DNA from: Streptomyces hayashii
GTDB lineage: Bacteria > Actinomycetota > Actinomycetes > Streptomycetales > Streptomycetaceae
DNA length: 38,275 bases
Reading direction: 5' to 3'
NCBI RefSeq assembly: GCF_024539815.1
Contig: NZ_JAHHIU010000136.1
Span: forward strand, 1 to 38,275
A model generated the notes under the pieces. It was not told where the DNA came from. It saw only the letters and a program-made list of their open reading frames with translations, and searched no databases. The position numbers and the translations under genes are program-made. Positions 9,064 to 18,816 of this stretch are shown piece by piece (positions within the stretch are counted from its first letter, which is position 1; the number at the start of each line of letters is the position of its first letter).

Positions 9064-9929
9064 CCTACCCCGACGGGCGCCTTCCGGGCCTCACACCGGA
9101 GCAGGAGACCATGTTCGAGGGCGCGGCGTCGACCTACGCCCGCCACCGCCCCGGCCTGCCGGACGCGGCGGTGCGCCTGCTCGCCGGCGCGCTGCGGGGC
9201 CGGCCGTCCCCGGTGCTGCTCGACCTGGGCACCGGAACCGGGCAGGTGCCCCTCGCGCTCCTGTCCGCCGGCGCTGAGCTGACGCACATCGAAGCGGTCG
9301 ACGTCAGCCCGCAGATGCTGCACCAGGCCAGGCAGGCCCTCACCCCCGTGCTCGGCCACTGCACCCTCACCCTGGTCCAGGCGGCGGCCGACGCCTACGA
9401 GCCGCTCGCGACGCTGCCCGGCGAACCGGACTCCGGCCCGGACCTGATCACCTTCTGCCGGTCCTACCACTGGATGAAGGGTGAGGCGGTCCTGGAGATG
9501 GCCGACCGGGTCGCCACACCGGGCGGCGCAGTAGCGATCATGGGCGACGGGAGTTTGTGGACCCACGACGCCGACTGGACCCGTGCGCTGCGCGAATTGA
9601 TCCAGCGCTACCTGGGCGCCGAGCGCCGGGCGGGCGCCCGCCGTGCCTACGCCGAGCCCCGCCGCTCGTACGAGGAGGACCTCGCCGACTCGGCCTTCAA
9701 AGACGTCACCGAGCACCTGTTCCCGGTGACCCGCGCCTGGGCGCCGCACGAGGTGCTCGGCTACCTGCGCACCACGTCGTTCGCCGCTCCCGAGCTCTTC
9801 GCAGGGCGGCACCAGGCGTTCGAGGACGAAGCCCTCGCCCTTCTCCACGCGCACGTGGTGGACGGGTCTCTGGTCGAGGAAGCGACGTTCAGGGTTCTGC
9901 TCGCCCGGCGTCCGGAGGGAGCGCGATGA
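9060..9929 (+). CDS. Class I SAM-dependent methyltransferase
   Basis: A 289-residue Rossmann-fold methyltransferase. Motif I, LLDLGTGTGQ, is at ~residue 57, the acidic residue binding the SAM ribose is in EAVDVSPQML (~80), and DLITFCRSYHWM is in the motif II/III region. The layout resembles the UbiE/Methyltransf_11 type seen with small-molecule substrates; acceptor and position are unknown. The GTG start overlaps the preceding stop (GTGA) and the stop overlaps the next ATG. One of three methyltransferase-bearing proteins in the operon. Confidence 0.83.
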   Translation: MTYPDGRLPGLTPEQETMFEGAASTYARHRPGLPDAAVRLLAGALRGRPSPVLLDLGTGTGQVPLALLSAGAELTHIEAVDVSPQMLHQARQALTPVLGHCTLTLVQAAADAYEPLATLPGEPDSGPDLITFCRSYHWMKGEAVLEMADRVATPGGAVAIMGDGSLWTHDADWTRALRELIQRYLGAERRAGARRAYAEPRRSYEEDLADSAFKDVTEHLFPVTRAWAPHEVLGYLRTTSFAAPELFAGRHQAFEDEALALLHAHVVDGSLVEEATFRVLLARRPEGAR

Positions 9930-11362
9930 GCGGCGAGCAGCGGCACACCGAGCCGGTGGACGTCCACCTGATCCTGCGCCGGGAGACCGCCGACGGGCCT
10001 CATGTTCTGCTGTCCCGGCGGGCCGGGCAGGTGTACGCCGCCGGGCTGTGGCACCTACCGTCGGGGCATCTGGACGGTCCGCACGAGGACGTGGTCACCG
10101 CCCTGATCCGCGAGGCACGGGAGGAGACCGGTGTCGTCATCGACCCGGCCGACGTGCGGGCCGCCGTGACCGTGCACCACCGCAGCCCAGGAGGCGCCAG
10201 CCGTAACGGGCACTTCTTCGAGGTCCGGCGGTGGAAGGGCGAGCCCCGGATCGCGGAGCCGGACGTCTGCGACGCGATGGACTGGGCACTCCTTCACGCC
10301 CTTCCCACCCAGATGGTGGCGTACTGCCGTGCAGGCCTGGACGCCTACAGCGCCGGCGCGCGCCTCGGCGTGCACTTCCAACTGCCCGGCGACAGCATCG
10401 CCTTCGACCCCGGTGCCGACCGGCTGCGCCTCGTACCGGACGTGACCGGCCAGGCGTCAACCGCCCGCCCCGACGCCGCAGTCGTGGAGTTCGCCGAGCA
10501 GACGGTCGGCCGGATCACGCAGTGGACGGATACGTCGTGGGCGCGCGAGGAGAGCCGCGTGTGGCGGGTCCACGGCGTCCAGGGCGGCACCTGGTACGTG
10601 AAGGTGCACCAGAGCGAGCGCTTCCACCACAGGGAGGTGCGGGGGCTGCGGACGTGGGCGCCGGAGCTGGGGGCGGCCGCGCCCCGGCTGGTCGCCGCCG
10701 ACGAGACCCTGCGGGCGGTGGTTCTCACCGCGATGCCGGGCCGCCCGCTGCACGGCACCGTTTTGGCACCGGGCCGGGAGAGAGCGGTCTTCCGGCGGAT
10801 CGGCGCGCTGGCCCGCCGCATCCACCAGTCCTCTCCCCCACGGCCCGCGCCCGCCGGCAGCGGCCCCGCCGTGGCCAAGGCCGACCGGCACCTGGCCGGG
10901 GCGCGGTCGCATCTGCTCCCGGACGATGAGGAGTTCGTCCGCGAGCTCGTCCGGCAGGCCGAGGACCTGCAACCGCTGGAGTGGGTGGAGACACACGGAG
11001 ATTTCCAGCTCCGCAACATCCTCTACACCGCTGACGAGTCGGACGCCCTTGATGTCTTCGTGGCGGTGATCGACTTCGAGCGCAGCGAGCCGGGACCGGC
11101 CGTACGGGATCTGGTCCGCCTGTCCGACGCCTGGGCCGGCCGCGACGACCTCTTCGAGGCGTTTCTGGCCGGGTACGGCCGGTCCCTGACCGCCGCCGAG
11201 GAGGCCCGCCTCGTCATCGACGCAGCGCTCGATTCCGTGAGCGGGATCGCGTACGGCGCCGCCCACGGCGATCCCGAGCTGGTCGAACGCGGCAGGCGGA
11301 CGCTGGCCCGGCTGCGCGCCGAGCACCGTGCAGCCCTTTCAACGACAGGAGATGCGACGTGA
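9926..11362 (+). CDS. Nudix - APH kinase fusion
   Basis: A 478-residue two-domain protein. Residues ~10-165 form a Nudix domain with box SGHLDGPHED...REAREETGV, one residue longer between Gly and Glu than the classic spacing. Residues ~180-470 form an APH-fold kinase with catalytic loop ETHGDFQLRN (H-G-D-x4-N) and VIDFERSE; the Lys of TWYVKVHQ is the probable ATP-binding residue. Nudix domains cleave nucleoside diphosphate derivatives, while APH kinases transfer phosphate to small molecules; physical fusion suggests the two act on one pathway. It is the second APH kinase of the operon. Overlaps of 4 bp join it to both neighbours. The domain calls are firm; the joint substrate is unknown. Confidence 0.82.
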   Translation: MSGEQRHTEPVDVHLILRRETADGPHVLLSRRAGQVYAAGLWHLPSGHLDGPHEDVVTALIREAREETGVVIDPADVRAAVTVHHRSPGGASRNGHFFEVRRWKGEPRIAEPDVCDAMDWALLHALPTQMVAYCRAGLDAYSAGARLGVHFQLPGDSIAFDPGADRLRLVPDVTGQASTARPDAAVVEFAEQTVGRITQWTDTSWAREESRVWRVHGVQGGTWYVKVHQSERFHHREVRGLRTWAPELGAAAPRLVAADETLRAVVLTAMPGRPLHGTVLAPGRERAVFRRIGALARRIHQSSPPRPAPAGSGPAVAKADRHLAGARSHLLPDDEEFVRELVRQAEDLQPLEWVETHGDFQLRNILYTADESDALDVFVAVIDFERSEPGPAVRDLVRLSDAWAGRDDLFEAFLAGYGRSLTAAEEARLVIDAALDSVSGIAYGAAHGDPELVERGRRTLARLRAEHRAALSTTGDAT

Positions 11363-12399
11363 ACGCCGACACGGCACCCACTGCCGCGGCCGAGCCGCGC
11401 GACGCCGCCGGACGGCAGCCGGTCCGCGCGGCAACCCCCGCTGACGCCGAAGCCATCACCCGGATGCGCTCCGCATACGTCCTGTCCGCACCGCTGACCG
11501 AGGACTGGGTTCGGCAGTGCACGGACGAGCTGGCGCCACGGCTGACGCCGGAGGGAGACGCCTGGGCCTTCGTCGTCGACGCCCCGGACGGCACGATGGC
11601 CGCCTGCGCCCTCGGTCTGATCCACCCCGTGCTCCCGGCCCCGGCCTACCCCCGAGGCCGGGCCGCCCGCGTGCAACTGGTCGCCACGCACCCGGACCAC
11701 CGGCGCCGCGGCTACGCCCGGGCCGTCGTCTCCGCACTCCTCGACCACCTCGCCGACGTCGAGGACGTCACGCTGTTCGAGCTGCACACCAGTACAGAGG
11801 CCGCGCCCCTGTACCGGGAGCTCGGCTTCAGCGGCAGCCCGGCACTGATGCGGATGACTCGCCACCGCCAACCCGCCGGTGTCGTGCCCGGTGCGCAGCC
11901 GGTCTCGACGTGGGTGCCGCCGCAGCAGTACGCCGACGCCCTGCCCCGGGCGGCCGCGTTCGTGTGCCTCTACGTCACCGACGAGGACGACCGGCCGCTC
12001 CAGTTGCATTCCGTCTACTCCCCCGGCCACCCCTGGCACATGATCGGCGGGGCGATGGATCTGGGCGAGCGGCCCTGGGACGCGGTGGTGCGCGAGTGCC
12101 GGGAAGAGACTGGCATGACCGCCGTGGGCCCGCCCCGGCTGCTGGCCACCGTGTACGGGCAGCCCCGGGAGAGGCGTCCGTACAGCACGCTGCAGCTCGT
12201 CTTCGATGGCGGGCGCCTCACCGATGCACAGATCCGGGGCCTCACCCTCAACGCACGCGAGCACGACGAGGCCCGCGTTCTGCCGCTGGCCGAGTGGGAG
12301 GCGTTGATGCCGGCCTGTGATTTCGTGCGGCTGCGCGCCGTGGAGGAGGCCCGGCGCACCGGCGTGGCCGCATACGTTGACACCTGGGGGAACGCGTGA
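11359..12399 (+). CDS. GNAT acetyltransferase - Nudix fusion
   Basis: A 346-residue fusion. Residues ~20-165 are a GNAT N-acyltransferase with the acetyl-CoA loop HPDHRRRGYARAVV (R-x-x-G-x-A type) and the C-terminal signature APLYRELGF. Residues ~195-335 are a Nudix domain with a complete box, GGAMDLGERP...RECREETGM, which fits G-x5-E-x7-RE-U-x-EE-x-GU exactly, so hydrolase activity is likely. GNAT enzymes acylate amines. The GTG start follows AGGAG and overlaps the previous stop; the end overlaps the next GTG. This and the neighbouring fusions give the operon its character. Confidence 0.83.
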   Translation: MNADTAPTAAAEPRDAAGRQPVRAATPADAEAITRMRSAYVLSAPLTEDWVRQCTDELAPRLTPEGDAWAFVVDAPDGTMAACALGLIHPVLPAPAYPRGRAARVQLVATHPDHRRRGYARAVVSALLDHLADVEDVTLFELHTSTEAAPLYRELGFSGSPALMRMTRHRQPAGVVPGAQPVSTWVPPQQYADALPRAAAFVCLYVTDEDDRPLQLHSVYSPGHPWHMIGGAMDLGERPWDAVVRECREETGMTAVGPPRLLATVYGQPRERRPYSTLQLVFDGGRLTDAQIRGLTLNAREHDEARVLPLAEWEALMPACDFVRLRAVEEARRTGVAAYVDTWGNA

Positions 12400-12942
12400 C
12401 CGCCGGCAACATTGTCTTGATGTCCGACCGGAGGGTCGCCGCGATCTCCGTCCAGGAGTGCGGCGAGGTCCTCGTCGACGCCCGCGCGCACGGCCTGAGG
12501 GTCGACGACCGCAAGCGCGACGAGGCCGAGGCTTGGGCCTACGTTCGGCGAGTACTCCGACGAGCTCGCGCGCGCCCACCCGGACTGGCAGGCGGCCGAG
12601 CTCCGGGCGGCCGCCAGCCGCTTCGTGTCGCCTCCGGAGATCGCGCCGCACTCCGCCGGTGCGGCCGTCGACGTGACGCTGATCGACCACCGGGGCCGCG
12701 AGCTGGACATGGGAACGCGCGTCAACGCCTCACCGGAGGAGCTCGACGGCGCCTGCTACACCGACGACCTCGGCCTCAGCGGCCGGGCCCGCGCGAACCG
12801 GGCCACTCTGGGCCGTGCCCTTGCCGCCGCAGGCATGGTCCCGTACCGAACCGAGTGGTGGCACTGGTCGTTCGGCGACCGGTACTGGGCACTGCAGACC
12901 CAGTGGCCGGCCGCCCTGTACGGACCCGTCGAACTGCCCTGA
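12396..12942 (+). pseudogene. VanX-like D-Ala-D-Ala dipeptidase, broken by an internal deletion
   Basis: The N-terminal ~50 residues (from GTG 12396, overlapping the GNAT-Nudix stop) match the start of VanX/DdpX-family zinc D,D-dipeptidases. The C-terminal part resumes in a different frame at ~12541 and runs to the stop at 12940-12942. It contains the zinc site PHSAGAAVDVTL (S-x-H-x2-G-x3-D), DMGT, and EWWHWSFGD (catalytic Glu and third zinc ligand). Roughly 35 residues before the TFGEYSDEL segment seem missing and the two halves are out of frame, so an out-of-frame deletion near 12540 is the likely cause. The 5' part now reads open, without a stop, into the next gene. VanX-type enzymes hydrolyse D-Ala-D-Ala. 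An assembly error cannot be excluded. Confidence 0.75.
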
Positions 12943-12980
12943 CACCGACCAACCTGCCTTTCACGAACGAGGAGCGATCT

Positions 12981-15282
12981 GTGGGAATCACCCGGACTGA
13001 CTGGTCCGAGCGCTACACCGAGGGGCGAGGCTTCCGGCGGCTCGGGGACGAGGAGAAGGGCCTGCTCGTCGCGCACGCGCCGGCGCCCGAGGGCGGCCGC
13101 GCGCTCGACGTTGGGTGCGGGACGGGCGAGATGTCCGTGTACCTTGCCTCGCTCGGGTACACCGTCGACGGAGCGGACTTCGCCCAGGGCGCCCTGGAGC
13201 AGGCCCGCACGGACCACCCCGGCGCGCAGGTGCGGTGGCTGTGCCTGGACATCGAACGCGACGACCCCGCCCCGCTGGGCAACGACCTGTATGACCTGGT
13301 GGTCTTCCGCCTCTCGGTGGCCTTCTTGAACGACCGCACCCGTGTCCTGCACGCGCTCGGGCGCCGACTGCGCGAGGGCGGCACCATGCTGGTCATTACG
13401 CCACTGGCCGCGCACACTCCCGTCGAGAAGCGGCACATCGCACTGGACGAGGAGGAGATCACCGTCCTCACCTGCGGATGGACGAGCGTGCAGCGCATCG
13501 CCGTCGGCGACCTGGCGGCGCTGGTCCTGCGCGGTCCGTGTGCGGACACGGTCGCCGTGGAGCGGTCCGTGCCGGCCACCGGCTACGCCGTTGCCGGGGC
13601 GCTGGCTGTCGTGACCGACGAGCACGGGCGTGTCCTGCTCGGCTGGTCCAAACGCGGCATGTGGGAGGCTCCGGGCGGGAAGATCGATGGTGCGGAGCCG
13701 CTGGACGGGGCCGGGGTGCGCGAGCTCGCCGAGGAGACCGGCCTGCACGCCACCGGCGCCAGCGTGGTGTCCATCCTCACCGACGCCGCCCAGGGCGTCC
13801 CGCGGGTGACCGCCGTGGTCCGGATCGCCGGCTTCACCGGCACCCTCACCACCGCGGAGCCGCAGAAGTTCACCCGCTGGGAATGGCACGACCCCCACGG
13901 TCTCGGATGTCTCGGCCCGGTGTTCACCCCGGCCGCGAACGCACTGGCGGCCGTCTGGCCCGGTGTCATCCCCGGCCTGCCGCCGGTCAACGCCTACCCG
14001 ACCGCCGCTGAACCCCCGCCGGTGCCCGGGGAACCGGCCGAAGCTGTCCGGCTGCGCCACCGCATGGCAGATGCCGTCATCGCGGGCGGCTGGACGTCCT
14101 CTGCCGTGGTCCAAGAGGCGCTGCGCACGGTGCCCCGGCACCGGTTCGCACCGGAGTCGGACCTCAAGACCGTTTACGACGACGACCTGGCCGTCGTCAC
14201 CCGCCGGGATGAGCACGGCCGGGCGACGAGCTCGGTCAGCGCGGCCTGGCTCCAGGCCGACATGGCCGAGCAACTCCAGCTGACGCCCGGGGCGTCCGTG
14301 CTCGAGGTTGGATCCGGCGGGTACAACGCGGAGCTGCTCGCTCACGTCGTCGGACCGGCCGGACGGGTCGTAACGGTGGACGTCGACCCGTATGTGGTGC
14401 GCCGCACGCAGCGGCTGTGCGCGGAGGCCGGCAGCGGCCGGGTCACCGCCGTCCTGGGCGATGGTGGTCTCGGCGCACCGGGCCACGTTCCCGCCCAGGG
14501 GTTCGACGGGGTGGTGATCACACACAACGCGGCTGACGTCGCCCCGGCCTGGCGGGAGCAACTCCGTGAGGGCGCACGGTTGGTGGTGCCGCTGGAGATG
14601 GGCGGCTACACCCGCTCCCTCACCCTGGTCCGGCGCGGCGACGTGCTGCACTGCGAGCACTGGACGTACTGCGGGTTCGTGCGGGACCGCGGCGCCGCCG
14701 CCCGCACGGCCCCCGTCCTCCCCCTGGCCGACGGTGAGGTCACCGTGCGGTGGGAAGACGGTGAGCCCGGTGACACCGCGGGGCTTGAGGAGGCGCTGCG
14801 CGGGACCCGGCGCGAGCTCACCACCGGCCTTGTGGTCCGGGGCACCTTCAATTTCGAGACCTTGCAGGTCTACGCCGCGACGACGCTGCCGGGGTTCTGC
14901 CGCCTGACCGCCCGGGAAGGTTCCGCGCTGGTGGGGCAGCAGGACGCAGCGGCGATGCTTGCGGACGGCTCCCTCGCCTACCTGACCTACCGCAAGGTCA
15001 AGGACGCCCCGGATCCGGCCGACCGTCTCACGGAGTTCTTCATCCACGCCTACGGCCCAGCAGCCGAAGAGGTGGCGGAGCGCTTCGCGCAGTGTGTGCG
15101 CGTCTGGGACCGAGAGGTGCGCGAGAGCGGCTATCCGCCGATGACCGTCCACCCGGCGGCAACGATCGACGTCCAGCTGCCGCCCGGCGACGTGCTCAAC
15201 AAGCCCAGCGCACGACTTGTCTTCCAGTGGCCGGGCCGGACCCCCGCCGGCGCACTGAGCCTTTCGGCCGCAGAGGGACAGC

Positions 15283-15290
<8 letters not shown>
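12981..15290 (+). CDS. Methyltransferase - Nudix - PIMT-like methyltransferase fusion
   Basis: A 769-residue three-domain protein. Residues ~1-190 are a class I methyltransferase (ALDVGCGTGEMSVYLAS; GADFAQGALEQA). Residues ~200-335 are a Nudix domain with an exact box, GGKIDGAEPL...RELAEETGL. Residues ~350-769 are a PIMT-like domain (LRTVPRHRFAPE; SVLEVGSGGYNAELLA; VVTVDVDPY) with the long C-terminal extension of FxLD-system methyltransferases. GTG 12981 was chosen because GAGGAG lies 6 bp upstream and the methyltransferase domain starts there. The frame is also open upstream to 12396 owing to the deletion in the VanX-like gene, but the 12543-12980 stretch in that frame is Arg/Pro/Gly-rich, not protein-like. 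The stop overlaps the PIG-L start by 8 bp. Confidence 0.8.
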
Positions 15291-16089
<799 letters not shown>

Positions 16090-16090
16090 C

Positions 16091-16104
16091 GGCGGTCAAC
16101 CGCC
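16091..16104 (+). terminator. Possible terminator hairpin after the main operon
   Basis: GGCGG-TCAA-CCGCC begins 2 bp after the PIG-L stop codon: a 5-bp perfect stem with a 4-base loop, followed by a pyrimidine-rich run but no U tract. Streptomyces terminators often lack U tracts, but the hairpin is short, so support is weak. Confidence 0.25.
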
Positions 16105-16479
16105 TCACTCTTCCCTGGGCCCGACCGGCCCGTGCTGACTTGGAGAGCCATGACGACCACATCCGATCCCGGTGAGCTGCCCGGCACCGCCATGACGACG
16201 AGGCGTATGGCGCGCTGCGCGCCTCGGCCGCCCTGTGGGTCGGCACGTCTGTGCTAATCACCAACCCGACAAACCCGGCTTCCTTCTCAGCCGCCCGACC
16301 GCTGCCCAGGGTGCCAAATCACCCGGAAAGCCTTCCTTCTGCGGTGACGCCCGGCCCCACAGGCCCGCAGACCAATCCAACACCTCCGCTCTGTATCCGA
16401 ACCGCGTTCCTGGCCCAGGCAAGGGCTCAAGAGCAGCGGCCCGGGAGTCGTGGTTGAGGTCGGGCCGGCGCGGGCGGGC
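16105..16479. other. Gap between the main operon and the decayed block
   Basis: No convincing gene. A 35-codon ORF (ATG 16150 to TAA 16257) follows GGAGAG and begins like a real protein (MTTTSDPGELPGTA). After that, the better-looking reading (HDDEAYGALRASAALW) is in another frame, so this may be the truncated head of a lost gene. The rest looks non-coding. Confidence 0.3.
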
Positions 16480-17583
16480 TCACGCCGGCGCAAAGTCCTC
16501 CGCCCCTGCGGCGCCTCCTCGGTGGGACGGCCCGGCCGGGCCGTCGGACGATCCTGCGCTCGAGCCCGACCGAACAGGCTCCGGACGAAGTCGGATGCCG
16601 TACGCCTCGAAGACTGCGGTTGCGAGTTGCCGGAGAGCCGAGGTGAAGGCCGTTGCTGTGGCACCTTCTCGCGCGGTCAGCGTCAGGGTTCGGGCGGTGG
16701 AGCAGTACACCCCCGGCCCGATACGACCCCCGGGACGGTAGTACACCGCTCCAGTAGCCACCCGGCGCTTGCGCGCAGGGCTCCGCTCTGGTCGCGGTGG
16801 ACCGGGCCGCCGGCGCAGCGTACGGCTGCTGCCTGGACGGGAGTGATGACCGGGTTGAGGAAGACGGACCCTGCCTGCCTGGCATCAGGGCCGACATCCG
16901 GCAGGGCGAGACCGCGCTGCTTGCGATCGGTGATCACAGCTTGGGCGGCCTCGGCCGAGCGGTGGCCGGGCCCCCAGGCCTACGGCCAAGGAGTCTGCGA
17001 GGTGCTGGTAGGCGACCGGGGCCGCAGATGAACTGCGGGTGAGACACACAGTGATGTCGAGGATCGTCCACCGTCCGGGCTGGGACTTGAAGACGCTGGC
17101 GCGGTAGCCGAAGCCGCAATCCGCGGCTCGGAGTTCGACGATGCGTTCGAGGTGCCAGTCGAAGGCGGTGACGCGGGTGAGGGTGTCAGATATCTGCTGT
17201 CCGTAGGCACCGGTGTTCTGCACCGGGGCGGCACCGGTCGTGCCGGGTATGCCGCCGAGGTACTCGATCCCCGAGAGCCGCTGGTCGACGGCGAACGCGG
17301 CGAGGGCGGAGAGCGGTTCTCCCGCCTGTGCAACAACCTCCACGAGGTCGTCGCCGAGCGGGCGTACGGTCGCCCCGCGGGTGGCCATGCGGATCACAGT
17401 CCCGGGGTATCCGGCGTCGTCGGCCAGGGTGTTGTTGGCGCCGCCGAGTAGGAACGGCGCTGTGTCTTCACCCGCCACGGTGCGGGCGAGGTCGGGCCCG
17501 GTGGCGGGGTCGGTGTGGGTGAGGAGGCGGTGGGCGGGTCCGCCCAGGCGAAGCGTGGTGTGGTCGGCCAGCAGCTCACCCAT
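16480..17583 (-). pseudogene. MurB-like UDP-N-acetylenolpyruvoylglucosamine reductase, two frameshifts
   Basis: Reading leftward from ATG 17583, the FAD-binding half is good MurB: LADHTTLRLGGPA, PFLLGGANNTLADD, GIEYLGGIPGTTGAAPVQN and GFGYRASVFK. Frame is lost at about 16,965. The next part continues in a second frame (RKQRGLALPDVGPDARQAG, SVFLNPVIT, SAGWLLE), matching the MurB 'KGMVLD...DT.SAGSFF.NPV' and 'SAGWLIE' motifs. A second shift at about 16,755 returns to the first frame for the tail (RTLTLTAREGATATAF, RLRPEPV). So the whole ~340-residue protein is recognisable across three segments, but the natural product would stop at 16,885. It lies next to MurA-like and GlmU-like remnants and is not the cell's main murB if this reading is right. 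Sequencing errors would be the alternative cause. Confidence 0.8.
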
Positions 17584-17598
17584 GGGGTGCCTCCGTGG

Positions 17599-17850
17599 TC
17601 AGGTGGCGGAGATCGTCTTGAGTGCGAGTTCCCGCAGCGGGGCGATCTTGGTGCGGGCGTTGCCGCCGTAGATGGCGTTGGTACAGATCACGAGGTAGCG
17701 GCCGGTCTCCGGGGCGAGGTAGAGGCTGGTGCCGGTGAATCCGTGGTGGTACGCGACGCGTCCGCCGGCGGCGAGGATCCAGGACAGCCCGCGGTCCAGA
17801 CCCGGTTCGATCGGCGCCTGGGGGACAAGGCTGGCGTGCAGCCAATCGAC
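17599..17850 (-). pseudogene. C-terminal remnant of a serine beta-lactamase-like hydrolase
   Basis: This strand reads WLHASLVPQAPIEPGLDRG, then GRVAYHHGFTGTSLYLAPET and YLVICTNAIYGGN, ending at a TGA at 17599-17601. It matches the end of class C beta-lactamase/esterase-type serine hydrolases (the H-x-G-x-T/S-G box, then the strand ending in TN). The Ser-x-x-Lys and Tyr-x-Asn parts are missing, so only the last ~80 residues remain. Its 5' edge coincides, out of frame, with the broken edge of the MurA-like gene at about 17,846-17,860, so one deletion probably joined the two. It ends 15 bp before the murB-like start codon. Confidence 0.7.
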
Positions 17851-18355
17851 TCGGTCCGTACGGCGTGCTCACGTCCACGGTGAACGCCCGCACCCCGCGG
17901 GCACCGCACCGTGCGCGGATGCCGGTGTCGTCCGTGACAACCTCGGCGCCAGCGGCCTGCACGGCCGCGATGTGCCGGTCGATGAGCCTCGGGCAGAACG
18001 CGTCGCCGCCGGGATAGGGGAAGGCGACCTGCCCAGTCCGGGCCAGCACCGCCGCGGCAAGCACGGCGGTCGTACGGACCCGGCGGCCGAGCTCAGGATG
18101 GATGGCGGGGCAGATGACGTCCGCCGGAGACACCGTGAAGCAGCCGTCGTCGTAGCCGGCCCGGGCTCCGGTATGGCGCAGGATCTGCGCGCACACGCCG
18201 CTGTCGGTGATGTCCGGCGCGCCCGTCAGGGCGACCGGGACGTCGGCCAGGAGGGCGGCGGCGTAGAGGTGAAGGGCGATGTTCTTGCTGCCCTGCACCG
18301 GCATCCGGCCGGACAGCGAGCGCCCGTCGGTGATCCGCACGAGGGCGGTGTCCAT
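17846..18355 (-). pseudogene. MurA-like enolpyruvyl transferase, truncated after ~170 residues
   Basis: From ATG 18355 the product begins like MurA: LSGRMPVQGSKNIALHLYAA corresponds to the conserved 'G.KN..L...AA' segment, and AVLAARTGQ-type helix residues are followed by PGGDAFCPRLIDRH, the active-site loop. The catalytic position, Cys in most MurA (PGGCAIG), is Asp here, as in fosfomycin-insensitive MurA proteins. MurA is about 420 residues; this copy stops matching after VDVSTPYGPS, just before the next conserved block, and runs into serine-hydrolase DNA. Enolpyruvyl transferases of this fold also act in nucleoside-antibiotic pathways (nikkomycin NikO/polyoxin type), so the lost role need not have been cell-wall synthesis. 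Confidence 0.75.
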
Positions 18356-18387
18356 GGTGACGTGGGCGGGGACGGTGGTCACCGCGG

Positions 18388-18693
18388 TCACCGGACCCGG
18401 GAACCAGCGGGCAGGAAGCCGCCGATGTGGTCGCGGGGGTAGACCACCGTGCCCGGCCCGATCAGCGTGCCCGGCGACAGGACGGTCCCGGCAGGTAGGG
18501 CGACCTCGTCGCCGATGACGGCGCCGAACTTCGTCTGGCCGGTGGGGATGCGCCGTCCGTCGAGGTTGACGGCAATCTCCTGGATCGCCGGCTCCGGGAC
18601 GGGGCCGCAGTCGCACCGCAGTCCGGTGGCGGAGCAGAACGAGCCGACGTTGACCCTCCGGCCGATCACGGAGTCCCCGATGAAGCTGGGGTG
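18388..18693 (-). pseudogene. GlmU-like left-handed beta-helix acyltransferase, 5'-truncated
   Basis: About 100 residues of hexapeptide-repeat beta-helix survive (HPSFIGDSVIGRRVNVGSFC, TGQTKFGAVIGDEVALPAG, GTLIGPGTVVYPRDHIGGFL). They resemble the C-terminal half of bifunctional GlmU/archaeal-type sugar-phosphate nucleotidyltransferase-acetyltransferases. No nucleotidyltransferase domain or start codon in a sensible place is found upstream; the match begins abruptly at about 18,693. It ends 33 bp before the MurA-like start on the same strand. Streptomyces already has a full glmU elsewhere, so this is probably a remnant of a pathway-specific copy. A stand-alone hexapeptide acetyltransferase is less likely because the N-terminal part is missing. 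Confidence 0.6.
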
Positions 18694-18816
18694 CTTCAGG
18701 CAACCCCGCCCGGGCCGTCGCCGCGCACGGCGAGCTGTTCCTGGGCGTGTTCGCAAGGTCGTCCAACTACCGTCCATCACGCTCGGCTCCGGCTCGCCGA
18801 CCCTGAGCGGTCGGAG
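18694..18816. other. Short relic between the GlmU-like and reductase genes
   Basis: On the + strand 18702-18776 has strongly G/C-biased third positions and reads NPARAVAAHGELFLGVFARS followed by SNYRP, in no ORF with a start. It looks like the inside of an unidentified gene, perhaps the DNA that replaced the head of the GlmU-like gene. Confidence 0.25.
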
